From: Phallus indusiatus
Taxonomy: Eukaryota; Basidiomycota; Agaricomycetes; Phallales; Phallaceae
Reading direction: 5' to 3'
DNA length: 64,000 nt
NCBI GenBank assembly: GCA_027605045.1
Contig: JAQFWX010000001.1
Coordinates: forward strand, 1,054,001 to 1,118,000
Below, piece by piece: positions 35,229 through 50,300 of this stretch (position 1 is the stretch's first letter; each line of letters opens with the position of its first letter). Below the pieces are notes generated by a model that was not told where the DNA came from, made no database searches, and worked only from the letters and a program-made list of their open reading frames with translations. A program made the translations under genes and the position numbers.

Positions 35229-37658
35229 ATGATTAACGGAATTATGAGCTCATCTTCTGTATACCAGTTTTTGCCTTTGGAACGTTTAAAACTTTCTGAA
35301 CGCGGTCTCTTGCTACAAACCGTCGCGACTGTGGGCTTTTTAGCATCTCTCTATAGTGGATTTACTTTCTTCAAAAAGAGAACGAGTACAAAGAGACTAC
35401 CTCCTGGCCCGCCAGGTCTGCCTTTCATCGGAAATGCTTTACAGATTTACAAGGACGCTTGGCTCACCTTCACCCAATGGCGAAAGAAATACGGTTCGTT
35501 CCTCAGCAACACATCATAAATTCTTGGAGTAACTCTTCATAGGCGATCTCATATATATTCACGTTGCCAACCAACCCATCATAATCATTAACAGCCATGA
35601 AATTGCAGCCGATTTGTTAGAACGACGCGCAGATATCTATAGTTCTCGACCAAATTGGATAGGTACTATTAATATCGTTCATACGACTTTTGCTCGAAAA
35701 GATTGATTACCTTTAACAGCCGCTTGTGATATAATGTGTGGAGGGCTCTTCTCAATCTTCATCAAGTACAATGATTTGTAAGCATTGTTCCGGGCAAATG
35801 CGCGCGCCCGCAATACTCAACTTTCCTTTGCAAGATGGCGTCGAATGCGAAAGGCAGGCTATGAAGGCGTAAATATACAAGCTGCGACCGCGTATTATCC
35901 TGTTCAGACTCAATGCGCTCTTAACCTCGTCAAAGACCTGGCGACAGAACCAAACAAATGGGAAACGGCGATGAGAAAGTACGTCACTCCGCTACTTTTA
36001 CATGTTACGCTTTGTTAACGTCTGAACAAAGATGTACAGCAACGGCTGCAATCCAGTTTACGTATGGGGCCAACACGCCACTAGAGAAAACTATGCCACA
36101 ATTTGCGGACTTCATTGCCAGAATCATCCGGGCTGCTATTCCTGGCGTATACTTTGTCGACCTGTTTCCTTGGATGAGAAATTTACCCAATGCTATTGCA
36201 CCCTGGAAGCGACAAGCCGAAGCTTGGTATAAGCAGGATAACAAGAATTTTGAAGACCTATATGAAGCCGTCAAAGATGGTGTTGTATGTCATCATTTGT
36301 CTTGTGCCTGATCAGCTTTTCTTACTCTTTTTAGTTACATGGAAATGAACAACCTTGCTTCACCTCGAATTTAGTAAAGCAAGCCCAGCGACATGGTCTA
36401 GATGATCATCAAGCGGCTTGGCTCTCAGGCACTATATGGTCCGTTAAATTTCAAACTTTTGGATCGTCTCTGACACGATACTTTGCTTAGCGTTGCTGGA
36501 ACTGACACAGTATGCCATATGTTTGTTGTTAACAATCAAATGCTCACGAGACATCCCCAGACAGTCGCTAGTTTAATGTGGCTCATGATCGCACTATTGC
36601 AATTCCCGGAGGTTCAACAGGAGGCGCACAAGGAGCTTGATTCCGTCGTAGGCCGTGACCGGCTCCCTACATGGGAGGATCGTGATAACCTTGTATACAT
36701 CGAAGCCCTGATTCGTGAAGTTCTCCGATGGCGCCCTATGGTCCCCTTAAGTACGTGTCGGAATGTTTTTCGCTTAATCGTCGCATCTCTCTTACGTGCT
36801 TTTTAAGGTCTTCCGCACATCACGACAGAAGTAAGCGACTCATATCATCATGCAACTTTGGCCTGATTTTGGATAGGACGATATATATCAAGGTTATTTT
36901 ATTCCCAAGGGTTCTGTCTGCTTGCCGAACGTTTGGTGTGTGTTTATTCTCATGCTTACATGTGTTGCTTTACTATCCATTTACTAACCACATCCAAGGG
37001 GAATGAACCATGATCCTAAAGTTCATGTAAATCCTTTTAACCATTCATTAACGCAAAACTTTAATACTTTTTTATTAAGGGCTCTGACGCCGCAACTTTC
37101 AATCCAAGACGACACCTGACTGACGATGGCAAAATTATCATACGTCCAGAATGTCCTGACGGTTGGTGTCTTCCCACTCTCCTTGCTTCGACGAGATTAC
37201 CGACATTGTCTTCTCTCAGGTCATGTTACATTTGTGAGTAGAACTCCGGTCCGGAAAGAAAGCACTTCTAAATTCCTCTTTTCACATCATTTCCCTAGGG
37301 ATTTGGCAAGCGGTGAGATATACATCGGACCTATTTTTACTCACTTCTAAAATGCCACATAGGATTTGTATTGGACGATATGTCGCTAAAAATTCGTTGT
37401 TCATTGAAGTCGCCTGCATGCTTTGGGCTTTACGCATAACGCCCAAATTAGATGCTAATGGCAAACCAATTCTTCCGGGTCTTGAGGACAGTCTTTTCGA
37501 GGGTCTTCTTGTGTGCGTGCCCTAAGCTGCATCTAATTGAGATGGCTGTGCTTATTGTGTACATTAACAGGCGACCCTTACCTTGCGATTGTAACATCGA
37601 TTACAGGTTCCCAGAAGCAGAGTCCATTTTGAGTGAGACGATAGATCGATTGCAATGA
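35229..37658 (+). CDS. Cytochrome P450
   Basis: About ten exons, from MINGIMSSSSVYQF at 35229 to SETIDRLQ at 37658. An N-terminal membrane anchor (about residues 27-50) is followed by the proline hinge LPPGPPGLPFIGNA. C-helix WRRMRKAGYEG, I-helix VAGTDTTVASLMW and K-helix EALIREVLRWRPMVPL are all present. The usual PERF box is the variant FNPRRHL. The haem loop is assembled from three exons as HVTFGFGKRICIGRYVA, with the cysteine codon at 37367-37369, so the enzyme should be active. It acts at the endoplasmic reticulum with a P450 reductase. Flanked on both sides by GMC oxidases and 5 kb from the terpene cyclase, it is the candidate hydroxylase of a terpenoid pathway. I do not assign a CYP number. 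Confidence 0.9.
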
Positions 37659-38476
37659 ACGTCTCCCGTATACGTACGCGAGAAGATGTACCCCGCTTTT
37701 CCGAGAAGATGTTGGGAAATCTCCTCTAATGAAATGACGACGTTGATGGAGGTTGAACTGTACGACGATATTTTTATATTTCATGTGTTACGGAACGACG
37801 ATATGTGCTTTAGATACGAAGATTTACGTATCACTTTGTCTGTCACTGGTCCTAGTGACCACCTTACATGTGTACGTGAGAACGCCCCCCGCAGCTCATG
37901 TGGTGCTGTTTTAGTAATATATTTATGTTCCCAATATCAACTTTCAGCTAAGACGCACTCGGCAACGGTGAATTGTTTCTCCATCAGTTAACATCAATAT
38001 CAAGGAACGGCTGCGACTCTGAATCAACTGGCGCTAAGCAACATCTGAACAGGTGTGCTAAAGATATACAATATTTGAATTAGGTTGATGGATCTCAAAC
38101 ATGCTTAGCGATCTCCTGTAAATGTGGATCTAGTTACACCAGAAGTAGACAAGTTTCGGTTTCTTTGTTGCAAGAATATTTGCGAAATCATCCCGAAGTG
38201 CTAACCGATCATAATTTACCCTCGGAAATATCAATAACAGTTTCATGGCTGGTCTGTTGATCAATCTATAAAACTAGGTCCTCAGTGCAAAGACAGGGAA
38301 CCCCGTACTAAAACATTTGCTAATCAACTCGGAACCTCGGTACCAGTTTCTCAGGTCCAGAATCTATTCAAGAACATCAGGAAAAGGTATTTAATGCTGA
38401 TCTCTTGAGACGTCTTCTATCTTCTCAGCCCCCCATTGTCCAATAACCGGTATCCACTACCCCGTGCCCATTCAGG
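37659..38476. other. Intergenic, promoter of GMC copy 2
   Basis: Between two plus-strand genes. No exon supported. Confidence 0.5.
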
Positions 38477-41091
<2,615 letters not shown>

Positions 41092-42729
41092 ATTATGTTT
41101 CTAATGTAGCATATCCTCAGGTTTCAAGTTTTTTCACTCGATTCTTGTTTAATGTCCGAGCTTCCAGCTGTCACCTTTTCGATGTTGCAATAAAATCGTG
41201 GACATTTTAACTTCCAAGATACTTTTAAATATTGTAGAATAATTAGGCAATGTTAATTACTTTTATTAAGTAACGTACATATATGTACATATCATGATTC
41301 CGTCCCTTCACAAGTTCACAATATGGAACAATACAGTATAATCCATTACTTGAATTCAACTGCTGATCAAATTGAGAATGATGGAACACGAAGCTGAAGG
41401 GTCGAGCCCATATGTACAGCTCAAATGATACCGGTGAAAGTGTTCGGACCGGTCTACTTAAAAATACCGTGAGGGTGATGAACGACTAAATGAATTGCTC
41501 CGCTCAAGCTGCGACGAGTCGTACTTGTGCGCTAGTTTGGCACTTTCAAGTCACATCTCCGAGTCTCGCGTGAATATTGAGTTGTGATTTCTTATCCAAA
41601 TTCAGTTTCGTATACTCATTTCGTCATTTCATTCCAGCGTGAAAGAAGATCCCTAATAATACATACAGAGGCCGGATTTTTTTTTGTCGCTTTTGGGGTG
41701 TTTTGCCCAGTAAAATTTTTGAGGATTTTCCCAGAAGTCTTTCAACGTACGGCTTTTGCACGGCAGCTTTTCCAAATTTTCATTCCGGCCTTTGGTAAAA
41801 ATTCAAAATCATGTCAGAGCTTCGAACCGTCCGTCATACGAACCCGCTGACTCATACTTTACAACAAGCAAAAACCGACTTCACCCTTCCCCCACAAGCC
41901 CTCTATCAGTACAGGCAAAAAAACTGGGTACATGAGGTGAACTCTGTAAAATGTGCAAAAAAATTCGGGGCATCTTTTTAAAAATTTCTCAAAAATGGTA
42001 AAAAAAAACCCAGCAACAGGGTCAAAATTTCCAATTTTCTGTCCAAAAAAAAAACATTCGGGTTCTACCTGTATCGGGATCCTCTTGAAAGTGCCTGTGT
42101 TAGATAACACGCTTTGTTCCATATATATCCAATGTGGTGCTATAGTCATTCAGGTTCCTCATATTCTCATCACCCCAAGGCACTGTAGGTCCTTTGATCA
42201 ATTGAGCAGGGTACTATTTCCGCATTTACGAAGCCGATCATGGACTGTCTAAAGCCCGGATTATAAGCTTCAAGTCCTGTATGGAGTTGCGGGGTACTTA
42301 AACCGTAGGGATCATACACCAAATGCATTGAAATCACTGTGGTGATGTGGCGCTTGTGTTTAGACTTGTTTACTAAATACTGAGTATATCCTCTCCTCAC
42401 TGGCAATATAATATAAAACGGCGCGGTGTAGGTCTCGGATGTTCTTCTGGTAGAAAGGGCCGGTAGCCTGTAATGCAAAACACAGTCTATCGAAAAACAT
42501 ATCAAAAACATATGACAGGGAAACTACATAGTAACACAATGACATTCTAGTACACTCTAGATTCTACGCTCTAAAATGTAATCCAATTCAATCACAACTT
42601 TTGTCCGTTTTATCCATTAGCCAAGTCACTTGCAGGTGAAAAATTTCGACTTACAATTCACAAACTATCTATTAACCCTTGTCTTTAGGAGCTTTCTTTA
42701 TCCTCCAAAATTTGAATTATGATTCAGAG
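41092..42729. other. Intergenic with homopolymer-rich tracts
   Basis: 1.6 kb without a supported gene. From 41640 to 42110 there are many A and T runs of 6-10 bases and several long frames on both strands, which I read as base-composition artefacts, possibly a very old mobile element. No terminal repeats were found. Confidence 0.45.
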
Positions 42730-43680
42730 CTAACAGTGATTACTCCGAACGTGATTATCAAGAGCATCTTTCCTTTTAAATTTTTTATAACTAAAAATGT
42801 TTGCAAGTAAGAGATTGAGCTGAGGAAAAGGTAGCAGGAGGAAAATTAAATATTTTATACCAGACTTTGCAAATATTGACCGCCCCTTCATTTTCAGTTT
42901 TGCTGTGTCGTTTAGCCTCTGCGGATTTCTTGAACTGGGCACTGGAATTGTGAGGATCGTTTGCGCTGCGTCCAAGTAAAAGTTTGGGTCAAATTTATAT
43001 ATATGTATGATGGATGCGCAGGAGAAGTAACACACCATTTAAGACAGAAATAGTTCTTCGAGACGCGTGCCAGGTGTTCTTGGTAAAGATGAACCAAAAC
43101 ATCCAAAGGTTCATTGAACAAGACCTCATGCGAACATCCAGGCATCAATGGATAAAATTTTCCACTCTCGGGACACTGGGCAACGAAAGGGATCAAGCCC
43201 ATTGGAGCGTAAATTGGAGCCTTCTCCAGACAAATATGGATATCGTGTTCTGGCAACACCTGATGAAATGCATTTAGCTTGTTTACATGTCACTCAAAAA
43301 AAAGGAAAATATCGATCTGACCTCTAAAATACCATTGTCTAAGAAAGGTACCGGTTTGGGTTTCATACCCAATTCTTGCAAAGTCTTTGGAACTTGAAAC
43401 TCGGTTCCAAACACGGAAATCACGCCAGTGATTTGTTGCAACTTGAATACGTCCTCGACTGTCCACTTAGACGACACTAGTGATGAGAGTGAGATTCATA
43501 TTTAGACAGATAGAGAAAAAGGAATAGGGAGAATATGTGCTTACTGCTTCTGAGATGTGGAATGAGCGTAGGTTCATCTGCATGACGAATAAATTATATA
43601 GACAGAATGGTATTCCATGGCAGAAGAGAAGTATTGTCCAAATCGTGTAAATCACTCACTATAGGAGCCTCTTAGCTTGT
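42730..43680 (-). CDS. C2H2 zinc-finger protein, N-terminus unresolved
   Basis: Minus-strand exons join to a coherent protein: NEPTLIPHLRSMSSKWTVED, then VFKLQQITGVISVFGTEFQ, LGMKPKPVPFLDNGILE, VLPEHDIHICLEKAPIYAPM, GLIPFVAQCPESGKFYPLMP and a C-terminal double zinc finger. Finger 1 is YFCLKCAQFKKSAEAKRH-like. Finger 2 is ICKVCYKKFKRKDALDNHVR followed by SNHC and the stop at 42730, and it appears only after splicing an intron whose donor is GTATAA at about 42849. The true first exon, upstream of 43680, was not found. The N-terminal 100 residues match no family I know. Probably a nuclear DNA-binding protein. It could regulate the oxidase/P450 block 1.6 kb away, but nothing in the sequence shows that. 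Confidence 0.65.
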
Positions 43681-45421
43681 TGCTTGGCTACAGATATTCA
43701 TTGATAGACCATGGCAAAGGCCATTTGGTAGGATTTGTGACACTCTTTGGCTGGGGAACACCATGAGTGTTGATTGTCATTGGGTAGCGATAGCATCTTA
43801 TACTTTCCAAATGCACATAAATGTCTATGTATTCAACCTAAAATGGTATAAATAAACTGGACACACACCAAAAAGGAAGAATCATATGGATTCGGGAGGA
43901 ATACATAGTGGCGGGGATGGTTTTTTGGACTTTGTCAGAACGGCCGTGGCCACTCGTTCCAAGGCTGAGGCTGAGGCTAAGGCTTTTCTCAACTATTCAC
44001 CCATCAACTGCGCGTACTATTAAAGCCAAAGCGAAGGTCAGATGACTTTTACACCCAGTGGACAACTCTCCCTTTTTCCGTATTGGCTATAACGCTGACA
44101 CGGCAGCTTGCAGCTTTCAAAGTAACCATACTTTAATCCTATCATCAAATTCGTCTGCGAGGAATGGCAGGAAGGCCTTGGCTATATTAGGAGAGGGAGG
44201 CTCGTCTACATATCTTGAGGCTCTTGAGGCTTCAAGCTTCAAGCTTCAAGTTGAGATGGTGACCCAAAGGCGCTTTATCGCTGAACGCGCCGCGGCTCCG
44301 AGTCAGGCTTGCCGTGTCTTTGTGAGTTGCAAGCTGTTTTCCGCACAACGCTCAGGCTATTAGTCCCAGTATATCATAGACTTGCTTTTCCTATTGGCTA
44401 GTATTTGCATAGTCGTTTGCGAAAGGGATATACATAAATGGCGGCTACCCTGGCGAGGGTATATATCTCGTTGGTGCGACTCGGAGGCTAGGGTCAATTC
44501 AAAGGAGGCGCGAAAGTTGAGGGTGTTGTGTCTTGGCATGTCCTGGATCTTGAACATACAATCTCGGTTTTTTTTGGCAGTATTTTCAAGCGACGACAGT
44601 CTGTAGTGCCCACGTACTTAGACGAAGCCAGCCTCGATTGAAGTTCGAGAGCACAAGATCCCAAGCTTTTTGATGTCATGCAAGCCGCGCCGGTACGCGG
44701 TACGTATGACACGGACCGTTGCTCTTCTTTTCATTTACATGGCCAGTGCTCATAACTATACAATAGTCGGAAAACGTTGGGTTAGCCCGATCGGCGCGTT
44801 GAAAAAGAAACCTGAAAGTCATCTCAGTTCGTATCTAAGAAGAAGTGGAAGGAAACAAGGAGAAAACCGAATTCCGACATTCAATCACCACAGAAGAATT
44901 GAAACGGGTTGTGCTTATCGTGACTATTCTATCAATGATTGCTACTAGCTCAGTTGAGCACTTTTTATACATTATTAGTAGCAGGTGCATTGACAGGGCA
45001 CTAACCAAGTTTATCCCTGTAAATTGCCGCAGATTTGAAATTTGAGGTCAGTGATCCTCAATTGAGAAGGTGCCGCGTGGTTATTTTTATTTTTTTTATA
45101 GAGCGAATCTGCTAAAGTGTGAGATAAACTATTCACATCAGCGGTAACAAAGTAGGAATACGTAAACCGTTTTTTTAAAATGAAACTGTAAAAAAAAGAG
45201 ACATCGGTTGTGTGCCCGATAATTACAAACGGAACGGCAATAGACCCCATTCTGGTCGGGTAATAAAGTAAATCTGGATGCTGTGGTGCCCTCCTCGTCT
45301 TTCCAAGATAAACTTGTCTTCTTTACTACTCTCTTTGTCGACATCTACACACATCCATTCCAAATCTTTTTTCTACAACTCGACTTGTCCCGTTTCGACG
45401 ATCTATTCTATTCCCCGAGGT
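43681..45421. other. Intergenic with simple repeats
   Basis: No gene could be supported in 1.7 kb. Frames at 44058-44363 and 44670-44948 lack motifs. Confidence 0.5.
43959..44256. repeat. GAGGCT and CTTCAAG short tandem repeats
   Basis: GCTGAGGCTGAGGCTAAGGCT is followed about 250 bp later by GAGGCT repeats running into three CTTCAAG units. Low-complexity DNA, no gene. Confidence 0.6.
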
Positions 45422-46913
45422 ATGACCGAACAGCCGCCAGCTTGCAAGCGAGCGAGAATGGAGCGCAAGGTTTGTTTTTATACTCTCATCGTTGCCTCAA
45501 TTTGTGACCTTTTTTTTCTTGCTTTTCCTAGGTTATTGGAACTCATAATGGGACTTTTCATTGCGATGAGGCTCTTGCCGTTTATCTTCTGCGGTTAACC
45601 AAGGCATACGAAAAAGCGGGTTGGTCTCCCCTTTGGGCCTTTTCAATAGCTGTATCGGGCTAAATGTGGATGTAGATGTCCTGAGGACAAGAGATCCAGC
45701 CAAGTTGAATGCTTGTGATATTGTAGTCGATGTTGGAGGTGTTTACGACGTTGCGGCTCAGCGATTTGATCATCACCAGCGTGGCTTTGAGGAAGTCTTT
45801 GGTCAGGGCAAACATACTACCATCAAACTGAGCAGTGCAGGGCTGGTTTACAAGTAAGTCTATGGGACGCTTCACGTCGTGTTTTATTCTGATTTGTACA
45901 TTCAACAGACATTTTGGACGAGAAATCATCGCAAATCAACTTAATCTATCATCCACTCATCCGGACGTGCAGACTCTTTTTTTGAAACTTTATAGCGTAC
46001 GTGCTCTCTTTGGTTATCATATATCTACATCAATGATATAAAAGGTCTTCATCGAACCCATCGACGCAATTGACAACGGAATCTCGCAGAGTGAAGGAGA
46101 GGCACGCTATAAAATCCATACCGATTTGAGTAGTCGTGTTGGTTGGCTTAATCCGAGTTGGCGTGATAAAGTTGATGATAAAGATGTTGATGTCAGTATC
46201 GTGCATTCTTAGTATTCTGCAGCATTCACATTGTTTCACAGGATCTTTTTGAACGAGCCTCAAAGTTGACTGGAGACGAGTTTATCGACAGACTGAATTC
46301 CTACGCTTACTCCTGGTTACCGGCTCGTAGTATCGTGGAAGATTCTTTGCGAGATAGACAGCAAATACACAGCAGCGGAAGAATCATGCTATTGAACACT
46401 TTTGCTCCATGGAAGGTGCTTCTGTTCGGAACCATCCTTGCTTTGCAAGCAACTGAGACATATCTCTATCTAGGAGCATTTATTTGATCTCGAAGAGGAA
46501 TTATCACTGTCATCCGATGAGAAACCCTTTTACGTGTTATACCCGGACGAATTTGCAAATGCATGGAGAATCCAAGCAGTGCCCATTGATCCCGGAAGCT
46601 TCCAAAGCCGACAGCCACTGCCGGAAGAGTAAGGAACCTTTTACGTCTCCCTATTGCTCTTACTGCTCAACCGACCGTGTAAAAATTTTTTGAATTTCAG
46701 ATGGCAGGGCGTACGCGATGAGGAACTTTCCGCTAAGACTGGGATTCCTGGATGTATATTTGTGCATGCGTCCGGATTCATTGGTGGTGAGTGGATGATA
46801 TAGGCGGGATCACCTATACAGTTGTTTTTTTTTTCTGATAAAGTTCTTCCGCCTTAGGGAATAAAACCAAAGAGGGCGTATTGGAAATGGCCGTGAAGGC
46901 ATTAGCATTATAG
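45422..46913 (+). CDS. MYG1: MYG1 / UPF0160 family exonuclease
   Basis: Begins [16 protein letters not shown] at 45422 and ends AVKALAL at 46913, with about seven exons. The signature [20 protein letters not shown] (45534-45593), DVGGVYD with [13 protein letters not shown] (45730-45800), a middle [11 protein letters not shown] and the C-terminal [19 protein letters not shown] match the eukaryotic MYG1 proteins. These are DHH-like phosphoesterases with 3'-5' RNA exonuclease activity that act in nucleus and mitochondria. The HNGTFHCDE and DHH residues that bind metal are all present. The first intron follows codon 16 and another interrupts [13 protein letters not shown]. No clear mitochondrial presequence is visible. 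An ordinary conserved gene at the left edge of a housekeeping block. Confidence 0.9.
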
Positions 46914-47302
46914 AACAGAGATATAATTGTAATTGTAATTGTAGGGAGCAGCCCAATCCAATCCAAAGACAACTATTAAGCGCCGTCACACTAAGCTGCG
47001 ACAAAGACAACGCTCTCTCTGCTCTCTGTACCATCATCTCCTCCCAGCTCCACTTCTTCACTTTTCTACTTATAATATTAATATTCCACCCAAGTTTCAC
47101 AACTTTTGAGGGGAAACATTCACTTGTTCAGCCCCGCATCTTCAATCGCTCATAAAAAAAAAGAACCCAAAAGAGGCACTCATTCAGCGTGTTTTCTGCT
47201 TTTCTGCCGCAAGTCGGTCGTGCGTCACCCACCCACCCTGAAATCTGACTCTTTCTCGTCTCTGGGTAACACTCTCAATTCACCTTTCCTCCCTCTCCCC
47301 TC
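46914..47302. other. Intergenic, promoter of the RING gene
   Basis: About 390 bp, CT-rich from 46990 to 47300 as is common in fungal leaders. No gene seen. Confidence 0.5.
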
Positions 47303-50300
47303 ATGGGCAACTCGCATTCCGCGCTCTCACAGCGAAAGACTGAACAATCTCGCTCTCTTCATGCTCAGACATCCGACTCTCATGCTGATGCTCGACGAAC
47401 ACCGTCATCTGAAGGAGCATCGAACCAGCCTCAGTCGTCAGGCACTTCTGGGGGTGTAAGAGAGGAGACGATGGCGACAGATCTTGCACAGTCCCCCGCC
47501 ACCGGGAAAAGAAAGTCTTTATTGAACTTTGCATCGTTGAGAAAGCAATCACCGAGACCAAGTGTCGAGATGTCAGACAGTCATCATCAAAGTACGCATT
47601 GTGATTTCGCTTTTTTTTTCTCTTTTCATTGTAATCTAAAACCTGTTTGGCAGGCGAGGGTAATGCCAACTCATTCCCCACTTCTCGTCATCATCGTCTT
47701 TGGAGATCTGGTCTACGTGGACCGAGCAGACCCAGACCTACCTCCGTCTTCGTTCCACCAACTTCCACCACACCTGTCCGAAGACCGTCCTCCGCCATCT
47801 TGTCCGCACCGCCAGCGCCAACTCCAGCTACAAAAATGAAAGAAAAGGGCAAAGCGCGCGATGAATCTGTATCAGCAGCGCCAAGTGACAGCGCCACACC
47901 TGCTACTACATATCCAGGTGTCGGGCTTTACAGACTTGACGAACCGCCACCAGTCTTAGATTCAGATTTACCAATAGCTGGCGAGGAAATGCCGTTATCA
48001 GAACAGGTTCTTAACGAGTTACGCAATCTCCAACAACAACAGCAACAACAAGAACAGCAGCACCAACAGCACCAACAAGACGAAGTGCCAAGCGTTATTA
48101 AATATGATACAAAAGATGATGTTAATAGTCCTCCCGAGCTCAGTGGCAACTCTATTACCCCGTTGAACGATAAAGAAAAAGAAGGAGAAGAAGAAGTACA
48201 TTCAAATCGCGTCCTCGAGGCAGCTCGCGCGCCAACTCCAGTACCAGTTTGCCCAATTGCTGTACAACCTGCTTCTCCCTCTTCCTCCTTCACGCGACTT
48301 TCGGATACTCTCGGCTCGTGGATGGGTGGTATCGGCCAATCCAGCGAGACCAGTAGCACCGCATTACCTAACCTGGACAATAACACAGAAATCGTGTCAG
48401 TCGTTCCACCAATCAGCGAACCTGACGTCTGTTCGTAAGTAGATTTTTACAGTTTCAAGATATTTGACGATATTAAACTGTGTTGAATAGTCCGTCGATA
48501 CCTGTCTCACAGCCCGAAACTTCTGCGAGAACACAGACACAGAGCAGCAACGCAAATGCTAACTCTAACTCCAATGCTAATACCAACGCTAATGCTAATA
48601 CTGGTGCAAGACGTCCTTTGCCTCCTACAGGAACAGGCACAATCGTCGTTGTGCAAGGTGTCGTTCACACCGCTGATGTTCGTCAGTCTCAGACGGACTC
48701 TCATTCATCCCACCATCATCGACCACCCCGGAATATCTCATCCACTCCTGCCCTTCGCAATTTATTCCCTACTTTACCATCTCAAACCCGTTCGACAACT
48801 CCTCAGCCCACTGGCTCAGCTCGAAACAGGTTCTCTTCTTTCACAGATACTCTCCGACAACGCTCAAGATCTAGAACACCCACTTCATCGACCCGAAATA
48901 GAAATCACAACCAAAACTACCACCAAAACAATAACAATAACAATACCAACACACATTCTGCATTAGAAGATTATCTGGGTGTTCAACTTGGCGACGATCA
49001 CGACCGCGATCAATCAGTGTTAAGTTTGGGTTTGGAGAATCCTGCTTCGGATGATTCGGAAACGTCTACATCTTTTACGGAGACGACGTCGTCTGTTGGA
49101 GCGGTTGTGTCGACTGATGATACGTCGACTTTAGCTTCGACGTTAGATCCGTCTGCTGATCATGTTTCTCGGCCGAGAGATGATCGTGCCGCGAATTCTT
49201 CTCTTAATGGCAACTCAGGAGGAAATAACAGTAATTCTGCTTCGGATGATGATACTGATGGAGAATTGTCGCCTGGTAGTATTGAAGTTCTGGGCACGTT
49301 GTTAAGGTATGTACATCTATATCATATTAACCTTCGAGATTTGGCTGACGGTATCCTTAAAAGCGTCGCCACTGCTGCAACAGCCGCTTCTCTTGTCAAC
49401 GGCACAACCGAACCCTTGTTTAACCCTAATTTGGCGGGAAGACTTGCAGAAGACTCTTTAAATGGATCTTCTCGAGGAGGTGCACGGCAGGCACCTAACA
49501 ATCCAAGCGATCGTATGCGTTCCGCTTGGGATAATTTCAGAGATCGGTTCAGTCGGTCAAGAAGGCGTCATATGGACGGCGATCCTTCTACAGAAGTTGA
49601 TGATACGAGAGAACAAATGGTTCGTGAGATGGCTAGAGCTTTTAATCTCGACTTGGGTGGTGGTAGCGGTGGTGGTGTTGGCGGTGTCGGCCTTGGCGTT
49701 GGTGGTGGAGGTGGAGGTGCTAATAGCGGAGGTGGCAACGGTGCATCTGGAGAACGAGAGTTGGGATCGGCTTCCTCTTCTGATCCTCATTTGGCAGGAT
49801 CCAATTCAGATGCCCCAGAAGGCAGTTTTGAGCAGTTTTTGCATAATCTTCAAGTTGATTTGCGAACTGCTTTGGCTGAGAACTATGCGGCTCGGAGAGC
49901 TGGAGGTGGTGGAGGTGGAGGTGAACGCGGGGCGGCGGCAGAACGTAGAGAGCAGCAGCCTAATGCAACGAGCCGGACTAACCAGTCAGACTCGACTCAA
50001 TCATCATCCCCAGCTGCGTCCAATGCGAATGTAAACTCAACACAATCGCCAACGCAGACTGCTCCAACAGTGAGCTCAGCTATCAATCCACTGGAACCGT
50101 CTATCGGAATTCCCTACCACCCACGAAGCCCACATTCAGCTACAATCGATCTCCCACCATTGCCAGCTGCAGCAGACACTCCTAATTCAAATGAAAGGGA
50201 CAGAAGACCTCAAGCCAGAGCTATCACTGGCCAACCAGGTGCTGGGATTAATTGGTGGAGATTGTACAGGTTCCCACCGATGGTTATGGCGTCATCTTCT

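Noticed and set aside
41640..42150. Overlapping long frames on both strands with Phe/Lys-rich text
   Set aside because: Caused by A and T runs; no ends of a mobile element were found.
44670..44948. 92-codon plus-strand frame with a hydrophobic start
   Set aside because: No homolog recognised, no splice partner, and it lies in a repeat-rich gap.
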